Assembly (NCBI GenBank): GCA_030549335.1
Contig: CM060195.1
Coordinates: 28,028,874 to 28,092,873 of the forward strand
DNA length: 64,000 nt
From: Pontederia crassipes
Taxonomy: Eukaryota > Streptophyta > Magnoliopsida > Commelinales > Pontederiaceae
Direction of reading: 5' to 3'
In this document: positions 53,967-64,000 of the stretch, piece by piece
Position numbering within the stretch: position 1 is the first letter of the stretch
How the letters are laid out: each line of letters starts with the position of its first letter
The notes under the pieces: generated by a model
What the model saw: the letters and a program-made list of their open reading frames with translations, nothing else
Told to the model about the DNA's origin: nothing
Databases searched by the model: none
Translations under genes and position numbers: made by a program

Positions 53967-53971
53967 AATTG

Positions 53972-54450
53972 TGTTAGAGTTGGTGAATACTTCAGGGCCC
54001 CTTGTTTCTCACACCGGGTACGCCCACGTGAGCTTAGGGGAATCTGAGTATTACCCAATTAACAGTATTGCTGGCGTACGAACGAAAGGGGGGGTTCGGG
54101 GGGCCCCGCCCCCCGACGGCGGTCCCGCTCGCCGGTGAGCGGGCGGGGGTTCGGGGGCAGCGCCCCCGAAACCTAGACGGGTTTTGGGCTTTTGTTTAGC
54201 CGGCCCGTGTGGTTCGGATTAGGTTTTTTCTCTGTTTGTTTGGGTTTTAAATCCGGTTTGGAGAGGCTATTAATAGCCTAATTTCTGATGTAATTTTAGT
54301 GGCGGCTGTAAACCTAAACGATATAGTGGAACCTCTTTGCAGGACGTAGCCCTAATCTCAAGGGTGAACCTGGGTAAATTTCGTGTGTCTCCTCTATTTT
54401 TCTGCAATCTCTCTGTGATCTTCTCTACTTGTTCTCGGATTTTCCCATCA
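53972..54450 (+). mobile_element. Solo LTR of a different, GC-rich family
   Basis: 479 bp from TGTTAGAG to CCCATCA between exact 5-bp TSDs, aattg, at 53967-53971 and 54451-54455. The first half holds a GC-rich stem region (about 54088-54170) with ggggccccgccccc, gctcgccggtgagc and gggggcagcgccccc. The rest is T-rich with aatagccta. It is nested in the decayed copia remnant. No internal sequence remains. The family is probably copia; orientation is taken from TG/CA ends and is uncertain. Confidence 0.88.
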
Positions 54451-54894
54451 AATTGAACCTCTTCGTTCACATCAGGTGGATGGGAACCATTCTCTTTCTT
54501 TTTACTTTCACCTAGTAGATCATTCACCTCATTACTACTCTTCTAATACATAGTTATCAAAGTCTATATATCAAATTTAGTTAGAGGCTGAGTATTCAGA
54601 AATAAACCTCATTTCATAATAATCTAAAAGAAGAATAAAAGACAACTTTATTATAGACAAGTTTTTCAATTGAAGCTTTATAAATCGTTATATTCGAAAA
54701 AATGGAAGATTAATAAAAATACACTTTACATCCTTCTTTTGCCTTTCAAAACTAATGGAATTCTAAGTTTCCAGCAAGAAAAATAATAGTCTTTAAATCA
54801 TGATGGATGAAAATGGAATTACCTTCCAAAATGATGAACATACTCTAAATATTGTTAATATTTAAAATTAGAGCAAGTTTGCTATGATATAAAT

Positions 54895-56060
54895 TGTTGG
54901 ATCATAAGCTCAAGAGGAAGATGAACTAGCTAGTATTTACCAATAAAATCGATTTAACAAATCATGGAAGCACGAAAATGATTTAAAAAATTTAAAGTGT
55001 AAGATGATAATAATAAATTCACAAGCACAATAGAGTGAGAAAGAAAAGAGAAAAAGCAAACACAAAGATTAGAGGTTCATTAACGAGGTTTGACAATATC
55101 TTAATCTACTTCTCGTTCTGATTTCTCGACCTCGAAACTATTAGATATTTTATTAACACCTTCTTTGATTCGAATTAGGACAAGAAAAAATCATTTACAC
55201 CATATTTTCTCCATTCACGTATCACCTCACAATTTCTTATGCAAATGAACACTCACATTTTTTTTAGTATGAGAGGTAAGATAAAACATCTACTGCAAAG
55301 GAGCCCATATCAATCCCACAACAAATGAATTCTCTCTTTTTACACTTTTAAGTTCACCAATGAAGAAGAAAAAAGAATAAGAAGATTCAATAATTATTCC
55401 AAAAACCTCAAGATTTTACTTTTCTTTGATGTTTGGTGTGTCCCTTGAAGCAATGATGTATTCTACATCTTTTAGATATATTATATAGACTTCTTAACTC
55501 CATCTAATTGTTAGGGCTCTTTTTCTAATTTTTATTCTAAAATCTAGTCATTAATGTGCATTAAGCACTCTGGCCGATCGACCAACCATAGGTCCACCAA
55601 ATTGATTAATCATTCCATGTAGATGTTTAAAAAAAATTTTGAACATTGGAACTTCGATGAGTTAATCAATTGCCTAAGTTATTTCTGATCAGCAGCTCAT
55701 CATCCATGTATTATTTTACACAACTTTTCATACACTTACAGCTCATCATCCATGTATTATTTTACACAACTTTTCATACACTTATTAGAATGAGGTGATT
55801 TTTAGCTGGAAAGGTATCAAAATTATCTATCATTTTTATATTCACATATTAATAAAAAATTTGAAGTTCTATACATTTTGAGTTAAACTTTTCTCGGATT
55901 TTAAATATACAATTTTAATTATTAAAAAATTTACATAAGAACTTTGTTGTAATAATATGATGATGCATATGCATGATAAAAGGAATATATTAGTTTTTGT
56001 GAAAGTTAAATAATTCCTAAATATATTATACGCGATAGCAAAAAGATACAAAACAACAAA
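54895..56060 (-). mobile_element. Decayed LTR related to the copia family (second)
   Basis: Starts tgttggatcataagctcaag and follows the order of the reversed solo LTR: a caataaaatcgatttaacaa phrase, cacaatagagtgagaaagaa, cttctcgttctgatttctcg. It keeps one recognisable motif remnant, ggccgatcgacc, at about 55572-55583. A 46-bp tandem duplication lies inside. With the gag remnant and fragments at 50586-51060 it probably forms one old reversed element. Confidence 0.5.
55695..55785. repeat. 46-bp tandem duplication
   Basis: Two identical units starting gctcatcatccatgtattat at 55695 and 55741. Confidence 0.92.
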
Positions 56061-57585
56061 AGAATACTGGAGAAAATACTCAACAAATTGCAAATGTATA
56101 AAAAAATATTAACATTTGGTAAATGTAATGATTGGAAATTATGATTAAATTAATCATATATTTCATAAAAAAATAAATACTTATCAAAATAATTTGATAA
56201 TATAAAAATATTCTAAAATTAAATAAATCATAATTATTGAATTTATTATACATAATAAAACGACTTCGATTGTGATCTAATGATGTTAATCTTAATCAAA
56301 TTGTATCTACCTAGGTCAATTTTTTGAATAAAAAAATTACTTGACACCTTTTGAGTCAAAATCATCATAAAATATTTTTTTTTAGAAAAAATCATTCTCC
56401 AACGTATCTACTTTTATGGTATTTTCCGAGCTCTACTTTACTATAATAATATTTTTAAAACATAAATAATAAATCAAAATTCATATAAACAATTGATTTA
56501 GAACTAAATATAAAATTTAACCAAAATTTTAAAGTGATCAAACAAGAGTTTCGCGGTTGAATTAAAAAATAAATAAATTAATAAACAATTAATGACTAGT
56601 GAACTAATTATATATATATATATATATATATAAATATGTTTCATGGCCTTTAGGAATTTTTTCGGATGGAGTCCTAATATAAAAAAAATCAAGTTTATTG
56701 TATTAAAAGATTATCTTAAATTCTATTTGGATTTTTTAATTTAGTTTTTTGAATCGATTAAATTTATACAAATTTTTGTGTGCTCCTAGCCCTATATATT
56801 AGTTTTATGTTTTCACTCATAATTAACCTTAAATTTATTAATCGAGAAAACATGTGAATTGTCACTCCCATCATGCCGTGCCACACAAATCACTGAAACA
56901 CGCAGATAAGAACACGTACACTAATAATCTTGTTCGCATTCGAGTGCCCCCTGCTGCTCTCTTTTTTTTGTTTCGAGCTGACAGCTTTCAAATTTAAACT
57001 TTCTGCTGCGACAATTGTCCTCCCACACATGTACATATTTGGGACTACGTAATATGGATCTAAATTTACTGCACAAGACCCGGACCATTGTCACCTAACA
57101 CCCAACCTCCTCTCTTCTTCGAGTGATTACGGAAGAAGAATATATTTTAAAGAATAAGAAATTTTATACGTAAGAATATAATATTCTTCTCATATTTTTA
57201 TTCTATATTTTTTAGTTCAACAAAAATAAAAATTTCAAAATATAATATTTTATAAATAAAATATTTTATTATAAATAGTTGATATTTATTATTACTTTTA
57301 ATAATAATATATGAATAAATAATAACAATAAATTATGATTGAAAAAAAAGGAGAATATATGTATTCATATATTTTGAAAGAATAGAGATATTCTCAATTT
57401 TTTATTAAAATTAACGTCATTTTCAAGATTTTTTTTAAGAATCAAAATTTGACCGCTTTATTCTTAATGTACTCGATGTTTGACTATATTTCGAGAATAT
57501 TATGATATTCTGCTAGTTAATCTCGAACCAAACGGCATGTTATACATGTAAGATTAAATATCTTATTTTTGTATGATCCATATAT
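56061..57585. other. AT-rich intergenic with simple repeats
   Basis: Contains (TA)n at 56609-56632. Around 57120-57540 complementary words (agaatatatttt, gagaatat, attctc) suggest a MITE-like hairpin element, not resolved. No gene. Confidence 0.45.
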
Positions 57586-57589
57586 TTAT

Positions 57590-58890
57590 ACGGGTAAATT
57601 ATATTAAATGCTCTTCAACTTTGACGTTTGCTCAAAAATATCCTCCAACTTTAATTTGTAACACGAATGCCCTCCATCTTTTAACTCGTTGCATCTAATG
57701 CCCTTTTCACCGCTAATCATTCATTTTTCGATTGCTAAGATGGTGTCGCATCCACACGGCATATTCTCTCTCCTCCACGCGTGCATTTAGTTGATGTGGC
57801 ATCATTAAAAAATTAAATAACAAAATAATACTCTCTTTATTCGTCATCTTTCCCTATCGCCGGCACCCTTTCCTTCCTTGCGCGCCGGCGGCGGGGGCAG
57901 CCACCTTTGCATGCCGGCAAAGGTCGCAGCGCCCTTCGCACCAACGAAGGTCACAACCCCTTTGTGACCTTCGCGTTCGCGCACCGGTGAAGGTCTAGGT
58001 GGGGGGGGGGGGGGGGGGTGTGCTCGCCCCCCATTCGACTTTCGCCAACGCGACCCCCCTCCTTGCAACCTTTTGGTGGCGCGCCTACAAAGGTCGAATG
58101 GTTCGAAGGTCGCTGCAACCTTCGCCGTCTTTCCCTATCGCCGACGCCCTTTCTTTCCCTGCGTGCACCGATGGTGGGTGGGCAGTGACAAGGTCACAGC
58201 GACCTTCGCCGAACCCCCTGCGACTTCGCGCTCGCGCGCCGGCGAAGGTCGGATGGGGGACGAACTTGTGACTCCTCCGGTGTGCGAAGGTCACAGGAGC
58301 CATGACGACTGCCTCCTCAAAGACGGCTGTCATCTGCCCCGAGCTTCTCCATCGACTGTGAGCCCGCTGGTGACTGTGCGCGTTGCCGATCGCAAAAGGG
58401 GGTGAGCCCTTCTTCTTTACGTGCGCCGACAATTGCGCGGAGGGGGAGGGCCGCCTCCTCCTCTCTTCTCCGGCGAGAAGAGAGGGGGAGGCAGCCCTCC
58501 CCCTGCCTCCCCCTTTGTGCGTGCGGGGAGGGAGCGCCCCTTCCCCCCTCTCTTCGCCATCGCCGATGAGGAGAGGGGTGGGGCGGCCGCCCCCCTCCTC
58601 TTCTTCCTCCGACGCTCCGTCACCGGTGAGGAGAGGATGAAACTTTTTTAATATTATATTTTTTATTATTTTATATTTTATTAATTTTCTGACATGGAGT
58701 CAGCATGGCAATGCCACTCTCCCTGCATGGTGAAGAGCATCGTCACGTCAATAGAGTTATCGAAAACCAAGTTTTCCCGATCGAAAGGGCGTTCCGTGAA
58801 ATAAATTATAAGATTGAGAGCATTCATATTACAAAGTTAAGTTGAAGGGTAGCATTGGAAAAATTGTCAAAGTTGGGGGTAAATTACACT
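57590..58890. mobile_element. Long-TIR (Mutator-like or foldback) element with GC-rich core
   Basis: The left arm (about 57615-57720: caactttgac ... cctccaactttaatttgtaa ... gaatgccctccatctt) is complementary, at roughly 70 percent by eye, to the right arm (about 58790-58885). Weaker inverted similarity continues inward (atgtggcatcatta vs the region near 58690). The arms enclose a core at 57845-58640. No transposase is encoded. Ends and TSD could not be fixed: the right terminus shows a further small inverted repeat (gttggggg ... cccccaac). Confidence 0.6.
57845..58640. other. GC-rich core of the long-TIR element
   Basis: About 800 bp of strongly GC-rich DNA in an AT-rich setting. Words such as gcgaaggtc, aaaggtcgcagcg and the complement gaccttcgc occur roughly ten times. 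It includes a run of 18 G at 58001-58018. Overlapping long frames on both strands reflect GC content and rarity of stops and not a protein. It may be captured gene or CpG-rich host sequence, or an expanded internal repeat. Confidence 0.6.
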
Positions 58891-58929
58891 TTGAGTCGAT
58901 TTCTAACTGGTCCCCCAACTTCAATTTGC

Positions 58930-61832
58930 ATAAGGTATTGCGATACTTGCCATTATCACCTAGACTTCAAAGATTATTTATGTCTGAAAAAACATCAGAG
59001 CATATGACATGGCATGCTTCTAATAAATGTCAAGAAGGATTTATGGCGCATCCTAATGGTGAAGCTTGGAAGCATTTTGATCGAACTCATCCTTCCTTCT
59101 CTTCAGATCCACGAAATGTGCGAATTGGACTTTGCACTGATGGTTTTAATCCTTTTGGACAGTTTGGTACTCCTTATTCTTGTTGGCCAGTAATCATTTC
59201 TGTGTATAATTTGCCTCCAGGCATGTGCAACAAAAGTTCATACATGTTTCTGACTTTGGTCATCCTTGGCCCTAAAAGTCCTGGAAAATATATAGATGTG
59301 TTTTTTAGGCCATTAGTTGATGAGTTAAAGGAATTGTGGACTGTTGGGGTCAACACTTATGATGCATGTAAGAAACAAAACTTTCAAATGAAAGTAGCAC
59401 TCATGTGGACAATTAGTGACTTTCCAGCTTATGTCATTTGTCTGGTTGGAGTACTCATGGGTAGATTAGCATGCCCATATTGCATGGAGCGCACAAAGTC
59501 ATTTCACCTTAATAGTGGAAGGAAGAATTCTTTTTTTTATTGTCATAGACAATTCCTACCTCAGAATCATCCTTATAAGAAACAAAGGGATAAGTTTAAA
59601 AAAGGAATTATTGAGAAAGACTTACCTCCTCCACGATTGTCTGGACAGGAGATGTTTTCTCGAATTTCTAAACTCCCTGATGTCACTTTTGGAATAAAAG
59701 CTGGCAATAAAAAGATAAATGGATTTGGTGTGTAACACGATTGAGTCAAAAGAAGTATATTTTAGGAATTGTCTTATTGGCACACCAATTTAATTCATCA
59801 TAATCTTGATGTGATGCATGTTGAGAAGAATGTATTTGAAAATATATTTTTCACGATGATGGATGTTAAGAATAAAACAAAAGATAACATTAAAGCTCGA
59901 GAAGATTTGGTCAAATATTGCAAGCGACCTGAGTTGGAATTAATACATTCAAATGGGAGGGTTGTAAAACCTAAAGCTTCCTTCACACTAAGTCAAGAAC
60001 AACAAAGAGATGTTCGGATTTGGCTTAAAGAGTTAAAACTACCTGATGACTATGCTTCAAATATATCTCGATGCGTGAGTGTTGATGATAATAGATTTTT
60101 TGGTTTAAAAAATCATGATTGTCATATACTTATCGAAAGGTTACTTCATGTTGCTTTTCGTGATTTCTTGCCTGTTCCTATATGGGATGCATTAATGGAG
60201 GTGAGCCATTTCTTTAGAGATGTTTGCTCGACAGTTTTAAGAGTTGATCACATGCAAATGCTTGAGAAAAATATTGTAGAAACACTATGCAAATTGGAGA
60301 AAGTCTTTTCACCAGGATTTTTTGATTCAATGGAACATTTATTAATCCATCTAGCTTATGAGGCCAAAGTCGGAGGACCAGTTCAATATCGTTGGATGTA
60401 TTCATTTGAGTCATAAGTATTTTTTTATCTTAATACATTAATTAAATTGTAAACACAAAATATCAATGCATTAATATTGTATTACTTTTGTCGATTTTAG
60501 GTATATGCACCAAACAAAGAAAAAAGTGAAGAATAAAACATGTGTTGAAGGATCTATTTGTGAGGCATATATCATACAAGAGATTTCAACATTTTGCTCA
60601 TTTTATTTTGAACCAAGTATTCAAACAAAGTTAACACAAATTCTGAGGAACGATGATGGTGGAAATGTTGAACCCTTTTGACGTCTATCTATTTTTTGTC
60701 ATTCAGGACGACCACTTGGAGGTTATTCAAGAAGAATGATGTCAGATATTGAGATGGATGCTGCACATATATATATTTTATTAAACACACCTGAGCTTAA
60801 GCCTTTTATTGAGTAAGAATTACTATTTTTTGAGAAATATAATTTATATAATTTTACATGATTTTTTATTACTAACAAATATTCATGTAACTATAGGATG
60901 TATGATGAAGCATTATATGAAATCAATCCAAATATTAGTGACAAGGAGAAAGAGAGATCACATGAGAGTATGTTTGCAAATTAGCTAAAGCAATATGTAA
61001 GTAAAAACTATGAAATTTATGTACTTTTAATAGTAACATAACTATGCCATAATTGTTAATCAATATTCTTTTATAGGTAAGTTCGAATGAAGTAGATACT
61101 CGAATCACAGATATAGCACAAGGTCCTTCAAGTATAGTGAAATGTTACAAGGGATATTTCTCAAATGGATTCATATTTGATATTCATCAAGGTCAAGGAA
61201 GAAAAACAAAGAATAGTGGTGTGTGTATAAAAGGAAGTGTGTATAATGACTACGAACAAGATTATTATGGGGTATTAGTTGAAATCTTGGAATTAAATTA
61301 TCCTGGTTTGAGAAATTCAATTGTTTTATTTAAATGTGATTAGTTTGACACAGCAAGAGGCTTGAAAGTTCATCCTCGACATGGTCTAGTTGAAATTCGT
61401 CATGCATCTAGATTATCAACAAACGAGCCATTTGTATTTGCAGAACAAGCTCAACAAGTTTATTATATGTCTTACCCATCTACAAATCGAGAAAGGAAAG
61501 ATTGGTGGGTTGTATGCAAAACAAAGTCAAGAGGAAGAATAGACATTCCTTCATATGATGCAGAATATGAAGACTCAATTCCTACAATTGATGGTTATTA
61601 TCAGGAAGACGAGATGTCTACTCCTATTTTAGTTGAACCAACAATCGAACTTGATGAGCCAAATCTCCTTATTGATGGAAGGCACTTCGATTATGTGAAT
61701 GAAGTAGAAGAGAGAAGTGAAGAGGATAAGAACGAAAATGAGGATGATGACGCAGATGATGATGAGGCACTGGTGGAAGAAGAGGAGGAGGAGGAGGATT
61801 TTGTTTTCTTTAGTGATGATGATGACGAATAA
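58930..61832 (+). pseudogene. CACTA TNP2-like transposase, truncated and interrupted
   Basis: Tnp2/Transposase_21 region: KVLRYLPLSPRLQRLF, MTWHA, DGFNPFGQF, YSCWPVI, ACPYCME (58930-59735). The frame continues unchanged after stops TAA 59733, TGA 59742 and TAG 59763 with ELSYWHTNL and NLDVMHVEKNVFENIF, then a DUF4218-like region to 60413. The splice donor there reads ATAAGT, perhaps a mutated GTAAGT. Further exons: about 60501-60813 (stop TGA 60679), 60897-60996 (TAG 60982) and 61077-61832 (TAG 61341), the last a DUF4216-like domain (KVHPRHGLVEI, DWWVV) with an acidic tail. In the family it binds the terminal repeats and cuts them. The first few hundred residues are missing. Confidence 0.88.
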
Positions 61833-61948
61833 GTTAGTTTTGTATGTTTTCACTTTTTTAAAAAAACCTTATTAAATTTTATGTGTGCAGTTTTTTTATT
61901 CATATTTATGATATAATTAACTTATTTTCTCTTCTTTTTTGTAGGAAA

Positions 61949-63515
61949 ATGGTGAGGGGTGGAGCTTCACGAAGAGGACGAGGGAGAGGTGTTGGTGATA
62001 GAGGCATTGACTCCAAAAGAACTAATGAGATAAATTCTGGCAGGGATTCGACAAGTTCGACTTCTCAAAATGTGATTGCTCCAACACCATCACAATTAGC
62101 TCAAGAACAAGCTATCCAAATTGATAATGGAGATCAAGTAGGAGTTGATTTTGATGATTCCATGTCATCAAGAACGAGGGGTGTAAATCATGGCATAGAT
62201 GCACCTAATAATCAAGCTGATCGAATGCTTATAACACTAAATTGTGACAGGTTAATTTTTCACTATTGTGCTATTTTTTAAAGTTTATACATATCTTTCA
62301 TATTTGTAAATCTAATGATTTTTTTATTGTATCATGTAGTTTCATTCCTAATTCGATTACTCGGACAATTGGTATGATAGTGAAAAATTCTATGCAAACT
62401 GTCTGTATATGTTGGAAAAAAGTGTCGCAAGAAACTCGTGAAAGGATGTGGAATGCATTTAAGGTATTATTTAACAATCAAGGTCAATCATGTGATTTGC
62501 ATGTAAGAATTTTTTGTAATGTTTTAACATTAATTTGATTATTTTTCAGGCAAGATATGTGTGGGAGCAATCAGATATTCTCATTAAGAAAGCATTTATT
62601 AAGAAGTGTGGTGACCTCTACTCTCCCACACTGTATCATGCAAGATGTCGTGTGATGAAGAAGCATAATAAGATGCATATAAGTGAAACCAAATGATTTG
62701 GACCATCATGGATGAGAGGAGATGTTTGGAATGGCATGGTTGATTTGTGGATGGAAGATGAGTGGCAACAAAAATCAGAGATTGCAAAACAAAATAGGCT
62801 CACTGAGAAAGAGGGTGGAATTACAAAGCATACCACTTGTTCCATACCTATGACAGAGCATCGGATAAGACTTGTATATTAACTACACTATTTGAATATT
62901 TAATTTTTTTCAAGTTGTGCACTATTTTCTAGTCATATGCTTTATTTTTTTTGTAGGCACAAAAGTTAGGCAGACAATCAACTGACTATAAAGTTTTTTA
63001 GCATTGTCATAAGCGTCAAGACAAAGAAAAAATTGGTGAATATGTTGATGAAAAATCAAAAAAAGTTTGTGTAAGTTTTTATATAAAAAAAATATTTATT
63101 CATCCACCTTATATATTGTGTTACTTTTTCTAATATACTATGTTTGTGCTGAATTCAGGAAGATTACAATGCATCTCTTAACACCAAATATGGTTCAGAT
63201 GTTAGCTCTCAATCAGGATTTGATGCTGCTACGTGGATTGATCCGGTAGGAGCTCCAACAAAAAGAAGAGTATATGAATTTGGTGCTGGAAAATATGCTC
63301 AATCACTAGTAAATAATTTGAGTCATGACGTATCAAAGCACATGGGTGACTCTTCTTCAAATGTTGCTACTGAGGATGATTTGCAACGTATAAGAGAAGA
63401 AGTGCGTGAAGAAGTGCGACAAGAATTGCAACAAGAATTAGATGATCGCATTAAAAAAGTGAATGCTGAAATGGAAGAACGTGTTCGTGCACTTGTATTA
63501 CAAATTACTCAATAA
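61949..63515 (+). pseudogene. CACTA TNPA-like protein (Transposase_24 type), two stops
   Basis: Five exons with GT-AG junctions: 61949-62250, 62340-62463, 62550-62873, 62957-63070 and 63159-63515. Exon 1 gives a Gly/Arg/Ser-rich N-terminus (GGASRRGRGRG). The middle has MWNAFKARYVW and ITKHTTCS-type phrases of the Transposase_24 family. Exon 5 has SQSGFDAATWIDPVG and a coiled coil rich in Glu/Arg (IREEVREEVRQELQQEL). Stops TGA 62693 (before FGPSWM) and TAG 62999 interrupt it; the reading frame is otherwise kept. The family protein binds subterminal repeats and assists transposition. The proposed exons join in frame, which supports the model. Confidence 0.8.
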
Positions 63516-64000
63516 TCAAGTAGTCAATCACCTTTTGAAGATTCTGTTCCACGTCAGTAAGGTAATTTATCTTATTTATATATTACTATTTTATGATTCT
63601 TCATTATTTTAATCTTTCTCTATTTAAATCACTAGATTTCAATATTTTAAGTATATATTTGATTACAGGTTCCAACATTTTATATGGAGAGGAGATCACA
63701 ATTCATTAAGGAAAAAAGTGGATATGTTGTGTGACTATAATTTGCTTAAAGTTTCATTCTTAAATTTGGATAATCAAAACTTATGTAGTGGATTCAATAT
63801 TTTTGAATATTTTAATTGCAAATGTTTGAATTTTTGGCATGTTTAGAAATGAATATATTGCATTTTATTATATAATTATTTATGTGTAGTAGTACATTCG
63901 AAAAATGAATTGTCACATAATTATTGATTCACTAAAAATTATGTAAATTTATTATATTAAATAATTACATAAAATTCCGTCACAATTTCATCAAAATAAT
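63516..64000. other. CACTA 3' subterminal region
   Basis: AT-rich. tgtcacataatt (about 63912) and ccgtcacaattt (about 63977) resemble the gtcacaaa-type subterminal words of plant CACTA elements. The CACTA terminus itself is not inside the window. Confidence 0.5.

Larger units (their letters stand above)
58895..64000 (+). mobile_element. CACTA (En/Spm) DNA transposon, 5'-truncated
   Basis: Carries the two genes of plant CACTA elements in order: a TNP2-like transposase (to 61832) and a TNPA-like protein (61949-63515). The start of TNP2 and the 5' terminal repeat are missing; homology begins next to the right arm of the long-TIR element. The 3' terminal inverted repeat is not reached, but sequence after 63880 has gtcaca-type words typical of CACTA subterminal regions. 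Many stops show it is inactive. Confidence 0.88.

Noticed and set aside
58073-58640. Overlapping 68-115 codon frames in the GC-rich core
   Set aside because: Open on both strands because stop codons are rare in GC-rich DNA; low-complexity Pro/Ala/Arg composition and no domain.

Overview
The window looks like nuclear DNA of a flowering plant. It carries two host genes in an AT-rich, gene-poor background filled with transposable elements of typically plant families: Ty1-copia, Ty3-gypsy, an L1-type LINE, RTE elements, a CACTA element, and a Mutator-like or foldback element. GC-rich coding exons sitting in AT-rich introns and flanks fit a monocot, but that is a weak inference and I cannot name the species.

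Host genes. A single-exon gene on the minus strand (18099-18416) encodes the complex I subunit NDUFB7, with both CX9C motifs intact. A three-exon gene on the minus strand (38601-34033) encodes a 565-residue INDETERMINATE DOMAIN (IDD) C2H2 zinc-finger transcription factor with all four fingers and both C-terminal family motifs. Its first intron appears to use a GC-AG splice pair. I see no other intact host gene, no tRNA or rRNA gene and no CRISPR array.

Mobile layer, left to right. 1-3071: minus-strand gypsy-like LTR element cut by the window edge, with a 353-bp tandem duplication across its LTR/primer-binding-site junction. 4561-10272: full-length but decayed LINE between 13-bp target-site duplications (TSDs). 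10634-10802, 11891-12719, 13039-13201, 38048-38103 and 47617-48179: RTE-derived copies sharing one 3' tail that ends in TTG repeats; three have clear TSDs, and one of only 56 bp lies in IDD intron 1. 13486-14717: solo LTR (TSD catgt) of the same copia family as the complete gag-only element at 21300-26408 (TSD tataa). 28712-30549: small minus-strand gypsy-like element that encodes only gag. 48368-49478 and 50586-56060: older remnants of related copia elements. 53972-54450: unrelated GC-rich solo LTR (TSD aattg). 57590-58890: long-inverted-repeat element with a GC-rich core. 58895-64000: 5'-truncated CACTA element with TNP2-like and TNPA-like genes, running off the right edge.

Themes. First, two LTR families that look otherwise unrelated carry dense clusters of the quasi-palindrome CGGTCGACCG, and older relatives of one family have almost none. 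Second, nearly every coding element is broken by Trp (TGG) to TAG/TGA changes, as expected from cytosine methylation and deamination in silenced elements. Third, two LTR elements keep promoter and gag but lack pol, so they would depend on enzymes from elsewhere. I found no convincing new biological system. The best leads are the shared CGGTCGACCG module, the GC-AG intron, the minimal RTE tail insertions and the GC-rich foldback element. Boundaries, homologies and identities were judged by eye.
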